A DNA stretch of 7,143 bases from Helicobacteraceae bacterium (lineage in GTDB: Bacteria > Campylobacterota > Campylobacteria > Campylobacterales > Sulfurimonadaceae). Location of the stretch: positions 1-7,143 of the forward strand of contig JAGXIA010000108.1 in NCBI GenBank assembly GCA_024635885.1, given 5' to 3'. The translations under genes were made by a program, and so were the position numbers. Shown here one piece after another: positions 1 through 6,573 of this stretch (position 1 is the first letter of the stretch; every line of letters begins with the position of its first letter). Under the pieces are notes generated by a model that was not told the origin of the DNA, ran no database searches, and saw nothing but the letters and a program-made list of their open reading frames with translations.

Positions 1-483
1 TTAATAGAAATCCAGGATAAGCAAAGAGTGAATTTTATTTACTCCATTTCAAATAATTATTTTAATAAATATAAAAAATATATATTTCAAAATATAGCCG
101 ATACATTAATAGAATTAGTAAGTACACTTCCACATGCCGAGAGTAAAAATGAACTTCTATCGGATATTTTAAAAAGTGACCTGATATCTAATAATAATAT
201 TTTAGTAATACAGAGTTTTAAACAATTGTGGAGTAAAGTAAAATCAGCAAAAAATTTCAAAAATGCTGATGTTAGCAGGGTGCAGATTCTTATTGCTGAA
301 ATTACAATAAAACTTAGAAATAAAGAGTTGGATGAAGAATCAAGAGAAAAGCTTTTGCTTTCTTTTAAGAAATACGACTTAGAGTTGAGCAAATTAAGCC
401 AGCTAAGCTTAGATAATTTTGATTCAACTCTCAAAAGACTAAAAGAGACAATGGTTAACGCAATGTTAAAAATAAGTTCTTAG
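1..483 (+). CDS. Unrecognised protein, 3' part only (5' end outside window)
   Basis: The reading frame is open from base 1 to a TAG at 481-483, giving 160 visible residues. A GTG at 28 could be a start, but its only upstream support is a weak AGGA about 10 bases away. The frame continues past it to the window edge, so I treat this as the C-terminal part of a longer protein. I recognise no family. The visible part is rich in Lys, Leu, Ser and Asn and mostly predicted-helical by eye. A charged stretch rich in Glu, Lys and Arg lies near the middle, and the chain ends in a Leu/Ser-rich helix. I see no signal peptide, membrane segment or Cys/His cluster. It is the only plus-strand gene here. It converges on the minus-strand gene at 480-1079, and the two stop codons overlap within 480-483. 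Being a gene is well supported; its function is unknown. Confidence 0.7.
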   Translation, partial: LIEIQDKQRVNFIYSISNNYFNKYKKYIFQNIADTLIELVSTLPHAESKNELLSDILKSDLISNNNILVIQSFKQLWSKVKSAKNFKNADVSRVQILIAEITIKLRNKELDEESREKLLLSFKKYDLELSKLSQLSLDNFDSTLKRLKETMVNAMLKISS

Positions 484-1079
484 TTGTTTTTTACTTTAAG
501 TTTAGCAAGTAGTTTTCCATCTTTTTGAAAAATTTCTAATTTTGTATCCATAGGATTTTTTTGTCTTTGTAAGCTCCCTTGAACGGAATGCAATACATGG
601 AAAAATTTCTGAAACATAGGCACGATTATATGGTCTATATTGTCTTTTTTGAGGATTAGGGCTAAAGCATCTACTGCGCAGTAATAAACAGCTTTATTTA
701 TAGAACGTTGAATGAGGTAATCATGCATTATATCTATGTTCTTTTCTAAAACTATTTTATCTTCATCTGTTAAAATCTTATTTTCACGAGCTCTTATTAA
801 ATCATGCTCTATTTCTTCTTCTATATGATGATTTTCTTTTTCCATCAACTGCCCAATATTTGGACAGTACTTTTTTAATTCATCTACAAGTTCATCAGAA
901 GAGAGTCGACTAGCATCAGTTTGATAAGTATATATTTTGCCTTCAAAGTAGTTATGATCCATAGCTTTTAAGAGTTGGACAACAATATTTAAATAAGCAA
1001 ACTTATCTTCTTTATTGTTATCGAATTCTATGCCTGTATGCGAAATTATCGGCTTGGGACCAACATACTTGAGTGTCAT
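480..1079 (-). CDS. Protein of unknown function, last gene of the pepA-ychF run
   Basis: This encodes 199 residues with an ATG start. A clear Shine-Dalgarno AAGGA (minus strand, 1087-1091) lies 7 bases upstream, which fixes the start. I do not recognise the family. The N-terminus (about 1-60) looks mixed alpha/beta and contains KYVGPKPIISHTG at 4-16. Residues about 80-120 form a highly charged Glu/Lys/His-rich helical region containing HHIEEEIEHD. Residues about 120-165 are a more hydrophobic helical region with YYCAVDALALIL. The C-terminus ends in a short basic strand. No signal peptide or transmembrane segment is visible, so a cytoplasmic location is likely. The gene starts 48 bp after the ychF stop on the same strand with no obvious terminator between them, so co-transcription with ychF is inferred. 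That placement is the only hint about its role and does not establish function. Confidence 0.85.
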   Translation of the reverse strand: MTLKYVGPKPIISHTGIEFDNNKEDKFAYLNIVVQLLKAMDHNYFEGKIYTYQTDASRLSSDELVDELKKYCPNIGQLMEKENHHIEEEIEHDLIRARENKILTDEDKIVLEKNIDIMHDYLIQRSINKAVYYCAVDALALILKKDNIDHIIVPMFQKFFHVLHSVQGSLQRQKNPMDTKLEIFQKDGKLLAKLKVKNN

Positions 1080-1127
1080 AGTATATTCCTTATCATGTGT
1101 TAGTTAATTTTATATCGACTTTTAATA

Positions 1128-2228
1128 CTAAACGTTAAATCTAAAGTGCATAATATCACCATCTTGAACGATATATTCTTTGCCTTCGAGTCTCATTTTA
1201 CCGGCCTCTTTGGCTTTTGCTTCGCCACCAAGTTCAACAAAGTCTTTATAATTTATAACTTCAGCCCGTATAAAACCTTTTTCAAAATCGTTATGTATAG
1301 CTGCTGCAGCTCTTGGAGCAGTTGAATTTTGTTTTATAGTCCAGGCACGTACTTCTTTGACACCGGCTGTAAAGTAGCTCATAAGACCTAGTTTAGCAAA
1401 ACCTTTATGTATGATTTGCTCTAACCCTGACTCTTCAACACCCAAATCAGTTAAAAACTCTTGTGCTTCTTCATCTTCAAGTCCTATTAGTTCTTCTTCA
1501 ACTTTAGCACATAGTTTGATAAGCTCACAATTGTTTTTTTGCGCATGTTCTCTTAATAATTTAACGTATTCATTATCTTCTAGTAGACCGTCTTCATCTG
1601 TATTGGCGCCATACATAATTTCTTTGTTAGTTAAAAACCTAACTTCTTGATTTAGTTGCTGATATACTTCGCTATCTACATCTTTAAAATTTCTTGCTAA
1701 GTTTCCATCAGCTAAATATTCTAAAAGTTCTTCTGCCATATCTAGGGCAGCTTTAGCATTTTTGTCAGCTTTTGCTTGTTTTCTTAGTCTATCAATACGA
1801 TTTGATAAAACTTCTATATCAGCTAAAATAAGCTCACCTTCAATAATTTCAACATCACGAAGCGGATCAATACTCCCTTCATTATGGATAATGTTATCAT
1901 CATCAAAACATCTTACAATCTGAAGTATTACCTCTGTTTCACGGATAGTAGATAAAAATTTGTTTCCCAAACCTTCACCCTTGGAAGCACCCTTGACAAG
2001 CCCCGCAATATCAACAAAGTCAAGTGTCGAGTACTGGATACGCTCAGGCTTAACTATTTTTGCTAGCTCTGCTAATCGTTTGTCAGGAACAGGTACTACA
2101 GCTTTATTTGGCTCGATAGTACAAAAAGGGTAGTTTGCTGCTTCGGCGTTTTGTGCTTTTGTCAGTGCGTTGAAAGTTGTTGATTTACCTACGTTTGGAA
2201 GTCCTACTAGACCTATTGCTAATCCCAT
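1128..2228 (-). CDS. ychF: Redox-responsive ribosome-associated ATPase/GTPase YchF (OLA1 family)
   Basis: The 366 residues match the usual YchF length of about 363. Visible features in order: P-loop G1 GLPNVGKST at 9-17; NYPFCTIEPN at 32-41, whose Cys36 corresponds to the redox-sensitive Cys35 of E. coli YchF; G3 DIAG at 73-76, followed by Leu instead of a catalytic Gln, as expected for this hydrophobic-substituted nucleotidase class; a helical coiled-coil arm at about 135-200; the G4-equivalent NTDED at 209-213, where E. coli has NVNED, typical of the relaxed base preference that lets the family use ATP; and a C-terminal TGS domain at about 282-365 ending MHFRFNV. Known relatives bind ribosomes and act in stress responses and translation. 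The ATG is preceded by AAAGG at a 6-base spacing. It follows the RNase H-like gene by 80 bp and precedes the unknown gene by 48 bp, probably in one operon from pepA. Confidence 0.97.
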   Translation of the reverse strand: MGLAIGLVGLPNVGKSTTFNALTKAQNAEAANYPFCTIEPNKAVVPVPDKRLAELAKIVKPERIQYSTLDFVDIAGLVKGASKGEGLGNKFLSTIRETEVILQIVRCFDDDNIIHNEGSIDPLRDVEIIEGELILADIEVLSNRIDRLRKQAKADKNAKAALDMAEELLEYLADGNLARNFKDVDSEVYQQLNQEVRFLTNKEIMYGANTDEDGLLEDNEYVKLLREHAQKNNCELIKLCAKVEEELIGLEDEEAQEFLTDLGVEESGLEQIIHKGFAKLGLMSYFTAGVKEVRAWTIKQNSTAPRAAAAIHNDFEKGFIRAEVINYKDFVELGGEAKAKEAGKMRLEGKEYIVQDGDIMHFRFNV

Positions 2229-2308
2229 TGATAACCTTTATTGTTCTTAAAAAATAATTTCCTGATTCTACCTAAAAGTTGCTTTGAGTTTTTATAAGTG
2301 TAGGTATT

Positions 2309-2839
2309 TTAAAGAAGGGCCTCTCTGAGAGCATTTCTTGAAGCTTTATCAACGAGAGTAAAAATCTTGTCTATCTCATCCTTTGTTTCTTGTCTCTTAT
2401 GTCCTTTTACTTTCACAAATTCACAATCCAGTAAATCAGTTATTTTATAAAACTCTTTATATAGTTCATGATTTATTATACGTTTGTTACTTCTGGACAT
2501 ATAGTCACTCTTTTCAAAGCGTTCTCTTCTTCTCTTTAATCCTATTATATTTTGACAGTCAGTATAAATGATGATTTTGTAATTATCTGAATTTAACTCA
2601 CCCAAAGCCCAAAGAAGAGCTTCTAACTCTAGTTTGGATGAACTTGTATTTTCAAATCTTTTAGTTTTAATATTATTTTTTGAAATAACGGACTCTATTT
2701 CATCTTCGCCAAGAAGTAGGTAAGCACCATATCCGACCTTTGTCTGTGGATTTACGCTTGCATCTGTAAAGAGGAAAAGTTTAGGTTTACTATTTATGAT
2801 CTGTGTATCTCTTTGATTTATTTTTGGTAAAGATATCAG
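2309..2839 (-). CDS. RNase HI-like protein with no canonical start codon (CTG start assumed)
   Basis: The frame is open from just after an in-frame TAA (2855-2857) to TAA at 2309-2311. It encodes an RNase H fold with all catalytic residues. Counting from an assumed CTG at 2837-2839 (176 aa), these are Asp26 in LFTDAS, Glu71 in KLELEAL, Asp94 in YTDCQ, His147 in KGHKR and Asp164 in LVDKASR. A basic stretch at about 102-122 sits where E. coli RNase HI has its basic handle. Such enzymes cut RNA in RNA/DNA hybrids. No ATG, GTG or TTG occurs in any frame between the pepA stop and base 2764. The first in-frame TTG (2603-2605) or ATG would remove Asp26 and Glu71, so the true start must be non-canonical or the sequence is altered. 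AAAGG at 2852-2856 lies 12 bases before the CTG, which is longer than ideal. It lies downstream of pepA and upstream of ychF. It could be a decayed gene, but the rest of the frame is intact. Confidence 0.8.
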   Translation of the reverse strand: MISLPKINQRDTQIINSKPKLFLFTDASVNPQTKVGYGAYLLLGEDEIESVISKNNIKTKRFENTSSSKLELEALLWALGELNSDNYKIIIYTDCQNIIGLKRRRERFEKSDYMSRSNKRIINHELYKEFYKITDLLDCEFVKVKGHKRQETKDEIDKIFTLVDKASRNALREALL

Positions 2840-2871
2840 TAGTGCTTGATACCTTTACTCGATAATATGTT

Positions 2872-4287
2872 TTAGTCTATATTTTTTAAAAAGTTACTTA
2901 TTAATCTAACACCTGCACCAGTTCCACCGTAGACATTACAGTCCCAAGGTGTCTCCGTGTAAGCCGAACCGGCTATATCAAAGTGTAGCCATTTTTCTTT
3001 GTTCTCTTCTTTGATAAATTTATCTAAAAAAAGTCCAGCTGTAATAGCTCCACCGTATGGTTTTGAAGATACATTTGAGATATCTGCTATTTCACTTTTT
3101 AAAAGTTTTTTAAGGTGTCTGTTAAATGGCAGAGAACCTGTAAGTTCACCTGATTTACTCGATGCTTTGCAAAGAGAGTCTTTTAATTTACTTGAGTGAC
3201 CCATAATACCGGTAGTATACTGTCCAAGAGCGACCATACAAGCACCAGTAAGTGTAGCAAAGTCAAATATGTAATCAGCATTTACTTTGTCTTGTGCATA
3301 GCTTAAAACGTCTGCTAAAACTAAACGACCTTCAGCATCAGTATTTCTAACTTCTATGGTGGTTCCGCTTCTAGAGACTAATACGTCATCAGGCTTATAA
3401 GCATCTCCCCCTACCATGTTTTCAACTGCGCCTATAAATCCGTGAATCTCAACATCAAGTTTTAGCTCGCTGGCAGCTTTAATCATTCCAAGAACGGCAC
3501 ACGCTCCAGCTTTATCCATCTTCATAGTTACCATTGAAGCAGGTTGTTTAAGGCTTAGTCCACCGCTGTCGTAAGTCAAACCCTTTCCTACAAGTGAGAT
3601 AATTTTTTTAGGATTAGCCGGTTTGTATGATAGATGAATTAATGCACTTCCGTGAATAGATGCACGACCAACAGCAAGCATTGCTCCCATTTTTTCTTTT
3701 TCTAAATCTTTTTCTTGAAGTATTTCACACTCTAATGAATTATCAGCAGCAAGTAGTTGTGCCAAGTAGACCATTGATTGCGGGTGCATTTCCTGTGGGG
3801 CTGTATTTACAATATCTCTTGCAAAACATGTTGCATTAGCAACGATAAGTGCTTCATTAAAAGTGTTTTGAACTTTTTTAAAATCAAGTGTATTAATACA
3901 CAAAGATATGTTTTTTAAAGTAATCTCTTCAGGTTTTGATTTATAGTCGTTAAACTCATACCCACCTAAAACTATTCCTTCAATCAAACCAGCTAAAGAA
4001 GAGTTTGAAATAACATCTAATTTAACGCTTTTATAGTTTGAAGACTTAAGTGCTTTTATTGCACTTGCAGCAGCGCTTCTGATATTATCATTATTTTTTT
4101 TGTCAATTCCACATGCCAGTATTCCTCGCTCATGTAAAAAACATATTGAGTCCTGTTCCGCTTTAAAGCCTGCTTGATTCAAAATTTTAGTTTCTGTATG
4201 ATCAGAAAGCTTGTCCGAAGTTAAAAATTCTACTGTAATATCTGCTTTGATATCAGAAATACTTTTCTTTGATAGTTTAATATTCAT
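2872..4287 (-). CDS. pepA: Leucyl aminopeptidase, peptidase family M17
   Basis: This cytosolic two-metal aminopeptidase removes N-terminal residues, preferably Leu, from peptides; relatives are hexamers. The 471 residues consist of a weakly conserved N-terminal domain (about 1-150) and the conserved M17 catalytic domain (about 155-471). The metal ligands are visible with the same spacing as in E. coli PepA: Lys235 and Asp240 in VGKGLTYDSGG, Asp258 in MKMDKAG, and Asp317 and Glu319 in the signature NTDAEGRL. Catalytic Lys247 and Arg321 are also present. The C-terminus contains PYGGAITAG and WLHFDIAG, as expected. The ATG at 4285-4287 is preceded by a modest GAGTGG purine-rich ribosome-binding site 6-10 bases upstream. 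The upstream 88-bp gap holds a candidate promoter. It is probably the first gene of a unit with the RNase H-like gene (32 bp to its assumed start) and ychF. No lesions are seen. Confidence 0.97.
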   Translation of the reverse strand: MNIKLSKKSISDIKADITVEFLTSDKLSDHTETKILNQAGFKAEQDSICFLHERGILACGIDKKNNDNIRSAAASAIKALKSSNYKSVKLDVISNSSLAGLIEGIVLGGYEFNDYKSKPEEITLKNISLCINTLDFKKVQNTFNEALIVANATCFARDIVNTAPQEMHPQSMVYLAQLLAADNSLECEILQEKDLEKEKMGAMLAVGRASIHGSALIHLSYKPANPKKIISLVGKGLTYDSGGLSLKQPASMVTMKMDKAGACAVLGMIKAASELKLDVEIHGFIGAVENMVGGDAYKPDDVLVSRSGTTIEVRNTDAEGRLVLADVLSYAQDKVNADYIFDFATLTGACMVALGQYTTGIMGHSSKLKDSLCKASSKSGELTGSLPFNRHLKKLLKSEIADISNVSSKPYGGAITAGLFLDKFIKEENKEKWLHFDIAGSAYTETPWDCNVYGGTGAGVRLISNFLKNID

Positions 4288-4335
4288 ATTAGTCCACTCT
4301 TTAAAATTATATGTTGAGATAATAGCTAAAGATTT

Positions 4336-4364
4336 ATAAGAGGCAGTTGACTTTTTAAAGTCAA
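4336..4364 (-). promoter_or_regulatory. Candidate pepA promoter overlapping a palindrome
   Basis: On the minus strand TTGACT (4364-4359) is followed after 17 bases by TCTTAT (4341-4336). This is a perfect-but-one -35 and a 4-of-6 -10, about 50 bases before the pepA ATG. The -35 lies within an exact inverted repeat, TTGACTTT / AAAGTCAA (4347-4354 and 4357-4364, 2-base centre). The palindrome could be an operator, or a weak hairpin ending the STAS gene, whose stop lies 11 bases before it in transcription order. No T-tract follows the hairpin on the minus strand, so a classic terminator is unlikely. A second -10 candidate, TATAAT at 4311-4306, would give a leader of only about 12 bases. Confidence 0.35.
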
Positions 4365-4375
4365 GCTTTTAATAA

Positions 4376-4981
4376 TCAATACTCTTTATACTTTCCATTT
4401 TTGACATCTTCTTTGATTTGAGAAAGCTTTTCTTCTAGGATGTCAACTAATAATTCAGATGCTTTTTGATCATCTGCCTCAGGAACATTCCAATCAGTTA
4501 TTTTTAGATTTGATTTAAAAAGAGACTCCAAATCATCTCTAATTTCATTTTTTCTATTTTTTAAGTCTTTTTCTACTGGAGTTTTAGGAATTGAATCTTC
4601 CTCGTTAAGCCATACATAGGCTTCATAAATTGAGTTAAAAAATCGAATTTCTCCACTTATAAACCAACTGCCAATTTTTACACCATATTCTTCCCAGCCT
4701 TTTGTACCGACAAAGGCTATTTTACTAAATACATCTCTAAATTCTACTCCGAATTTGAAATCATCCCATGCTGCTCTAAGTTCCCAACCATCAAAGTTTC
4801 TCGCATCTACAAGTATTTTAACTTTAGGTTTTTCTACACCTTCTATAGCATCCCTTAGCATTGGGACCATAATATTATAGTCCTTATGAGTTAAAGTGCC
4901 ATTTATTTTAATTTTCATAAAGAATAAGTCATCTATTCTGCTTATACCGGCTGAAATACCATGTTCTATATTCTCCTGCAT
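4376..4981 (-). CDS. Stand-alone SpoIIAA-like (STAS/SEC14) domain protein with charged C-terminal tail
   Basis: This encodes 201 residues. Residues about 8-127 have the pattern of the SpoIIAA-like family: strands around DLFFMKIKINGTLT (18-31), a helix with MVPMLRDAIEG, a strand plus loop ILVDARNFDGWELRAAW (56-72), KIAFVGTKGWEEYG (87-100) and IRFFNSIYEAYVWL (112-125). Related domains have a STAS/SEC14-like alpha/beta fold, but their biochemical role is mostly unsettled. Residues 128-201 form an added Glu/Lys/Asp-rich, probably helical tail with a short NLKITDWNVPE break (158-168). I do not recognise the tail as a domain. No membrane segment is visible. The ATG is fixed by a strong AAAGAGG (4988-4994) at 6-base spacing. 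It is flanked by gaps of 191 bp (after clcA) and 88 bp (before pepA), so it is probably its own transcript. The family call is by motif pattern and is moderately sure. Confidence 0.8.
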   Translation of the reverse strand: MQENIEHGISAGISRIDDLFFMKIKINGTLTHKDYNIMVPMLRDAIEGVEKPKVKILVDARNFDGWELRAAWDDFKFGVEFRDVFSKIAFVGTKGWEEYGVKIGSWFISGEIRFFNSIYEAYVWLNEEDSIPKTPVEKDLKNRKNEIRDDLESLFKSNLKITDWNVPEADDQKASELLVDILEEKLSQIKEDVKNGKYKEY

Positions 4982-5172
4982 AATACACCTCTTTGTGTGA
5001 TTTTGTTATTACATAGTGTATCAAAAGAAAGTAATTAAAAAAATAAAAGGGGGAGTTTGCTTATACCAAAAAAAGTACGGCACGTAGAAATGAATTTTGA
5101 CTATATTATGTTTTGGATTTTTTAAGATAAACTAAACATAGGCCTTACATTCAGGCTCATGCAAGAAGTCTA
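4982..5172. other. AT-rich intergenic region between clcA and the STAS gene
   Basis: No gene of credible length is present on either strand; the longest small frames run to about 12 codons. On the minus strand a T7 run followed by GG and TATAAG (5065-5060) is a possible promoter of the Campylobacterota type, with T-rich DNA in place of a -35; it would give a leader of about 70 bases for the STAS gene. Just upstream of it TACG-GCA-CGTA (5076-5086) could form a 4-bp hairpin before the T-run and act as a weak terminator for clcA. Neither reading is strong. The ribosome-binding site of the STAS gene sits in the loop of a small predicted hairpin at 4982-5002. Confidence 0.4.
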
Positions 5173-6561
5173 TTATTTTTTTATTCTTCTCTTTTTCTGA
5201 CGTTCTTCTCTTTTTGTCTGTATTCGTTCATGGAGTTTATCAAAATAATTATCTTTTATATCTATTGAACTGTGTGCAATGTCTTCACCCATATCAATAT
5301 TGAGTGTATCTGACTTTTTCATTCCAAGAATTTGAGAAGAGAACACACTTCTGTGCCCCGTCATTAAAAAGCTTATAACTACAGAAATGGCAGCATAATG
5401 AGCGACTTCAAGTCCAAACAGTTCCATCGCCATAAAGGTTGCTGCAATCGGTGCATTTGTTGTTCCGGCGAGTACACTAATAAAACCAATTGCTCCAAAA
5501 AAAGCTATATGTTCGTTACCGACTAATGTACCAAACCAGTGTCCGCTGGTTGCTCCTATGAAAAATATTGGAGTAAGAATTCCTCCGCTTCCACCAACAC
5601 CAAGAGTAACGGATGTAAAGAGTGTTTTAATTAAAAAGCTATACCATGGAATATTTTCAGAAACAGACGGTATTGGCTGGAGTATATTATTTATGGTATT
5701 TAGTCCCAATCCAAAGTACTGTTCTCCAAAAATGAATGAAAGAATTATTAAAAGAACTCCTCCACCAAAGGCTTTCATATAAACATTTAAACGAATTTTT
5801 TGAATAAGTCTTGAAACACGTTTTAGTGTTGTAATTGTTATGTCAGAAACCAAACCAAAAAATATTCCTGCTAAAATAACTTCTATTATCAGTGGAAGGT
5901 CAAGTTCGATATGTTGAATAAAATTAACATCAAAGTAGGTATATTCTATTCCTAAAAATTCTGCAGTAGAAAATGCCGCAAAACCAGCTATGAAAGATGG
6001 CAGTAAAACATCATAACGTATGAGTCCAACTACAAGTACTTCAAATCCAAAAATAGCACCGGCAATCGGTGTACCAAAAACTGCTGCAAAACCGGCACCG
6101 ATGCCACATATAACTAATTTTTTACGATCTTTTTTAGAAAAATGGAGAAAATCAGAAACAGCAGATGCCATTCCTGCACCTATCTGCGCTCCTGGTCCTT
6201 CTTTACCGGCTGAACCCCCAGAAAAAATAGTTAAAACTGTTGCAAGAAGTTTTACGGGAATAACTTCAATTTCTATTTTTCCAGATTTTTTATGTACAGC
6301 TTCGATGACCTTTTCTGTTCCGTGTCCTTCTGCATCAGGAGCATATTTTTTAACCAGCCAAACCGTCAGAAGTAATGCGAAAGGAAGCATATAGTAATAT
6401 TTGAAAGGCAAGTACCCCTGACTCTGTTCTGAGACTTGCAGTATTTTTAAAAAGAGCGTAACACTTGCTCCAATTATAATACCCATAATAGAGGACAAAG
6501 CTACCCATTTAATAATACTTAGAAAAATAGTTGTTTGCTCTATAGTGTGCTTTTTCATCAT
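5173..6561 (-). CDS. CLC-family chloride channel/transporter
   Basis: This 462-residue polytopic inner-membrane protein carries about ten or more hydrophobic segments and CLC anion-pathway motifs. GHGTEKVIEA (79-88) stands where many CLCs have GSGIP. GKEGPGAQIG (119-128) carries the external gating glutamate, Glu121. FGTPIAGAIFGFEV (162-175) matches the region of the internal proton glutamate of E. coli ClcA, but the aligned residue is Val175. GGSGGILTP (323-331) matches GGIFAP. GHRSVFSSQ (402-410) has Phe407 near the position of the chloride-coordinating Tyr. The tail (about 441-462) is strongly basic and no CBS domains follow. Expected role: movement of chloride or related anions across the membrane. 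Two adjacent ATGs (6556-6561) are possible starts, and the upstream bases are A/T-rich without a recognisable Shine-Dalgarno. It begins 12 bp after the trpB stop, suggesting read-through transcription and perhaps coupled translation. Channel versus exchanger cannot be decided from sequence. Confidence 0.93.
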   Translation of the reverse strand: MMKKHTIEQTTIFLSIIKWVALSSIMGIIIGASVTLFLKILQVSEQSQGYLPFKYYYMLPFALLLTVWLVKKYAPDAEGHGTEKVIEAVHKKSGKIEIEVIPVKLLATVLTIFSGGSAGKEGPGAQIGAGMASAVSDFLHFSKKDRKKLVICGIGAGFAAVFGTPIAGAIFGFEVLVVGLIRYDVLLPSFIAGFAAFSTAEFLGIEYTYFDVNFIQHIELDLPLIIEVILAGIFFGLVSDITITTLKRVSRLIQKIRLNVYMKAFGGGVLLIILSFIFGEQYFGLGLNTINNILQPIPSVSENIPWYSFLIKTLFTSVTLGVGGSGGILTPIFFIGATSGHWFGTLVGNEHIAFFGAIGFISVLAGTTNAPIAATFMAMELFGLEVAHYAAISVVISFLMTGHRSVFSSQILGMKKSDTLNIDMGEDIAHSSIDIKDNYFDKLHERIQTKREERQKKRRIKK

Positions 6562-6573
6562 ATTTTTTAAATT

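Noticed and set aside
87..434. 115-codon minus-strand open frame opposite the left-edge gene
   Set aside because: It is a Ser/Leu/Phe-rich mirror of a Lys/Asn/Glu-rich coding frame that is open from the window edge. No good ribosome-binding site is apparent and there is no recognisable protein, though the opposite gene is itself unknown, so the choice rests on composition and continuity.
1411..1650. 79-codon plus-strand frame opposite ychF, with further short frames at 2383-2571, 2999-3199, 5558-5782 and 6763-6945
   Set aside because: All are antisense to well-supported genes and have low-complexity, Ser/Phe-rich translations.
2253..2308. Structured leader or riboswitch before ychF, from a TACCTA / TAGGTA pairing
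   Set aside because: It has a 6-bp stem with a loop of about 26 bases and no recognisable conserved core. A TAGAAT at 2265-2270 is a possible -10 but has no matching -35.
2309..2605. A 98-residue protein starting at the TTG at 2603-2605
   Set aside because: RNase H homology continues upstream in the same frame (FTDAS and LELEAL segments), so this TTG encodes an internal Leu and is not the start.
5068..5086. Intrinsic terminator for clcA (hairpin then T7 on the minus strand)
   Set aside because: The stem is only 4 bp with a 3-base loop and sits about 90 bases past the stop; too weak to call as a terminator.
5078..5095. Sigma-54 promoter suggested by CGGCAC on the plus strand
   Set aside because: The -12 element lacks the required GC at the right spacing, and no plus-strand gene follows.
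6020..6394. 124-codon plus-strand open frame opposite clcA
   Set aside because: It lies wholly antisense to strongly conserved CLC motifs, is Pro/Ala/Ser-rich unlike neighbouring proteins, and mirrors the codons of the real gene.
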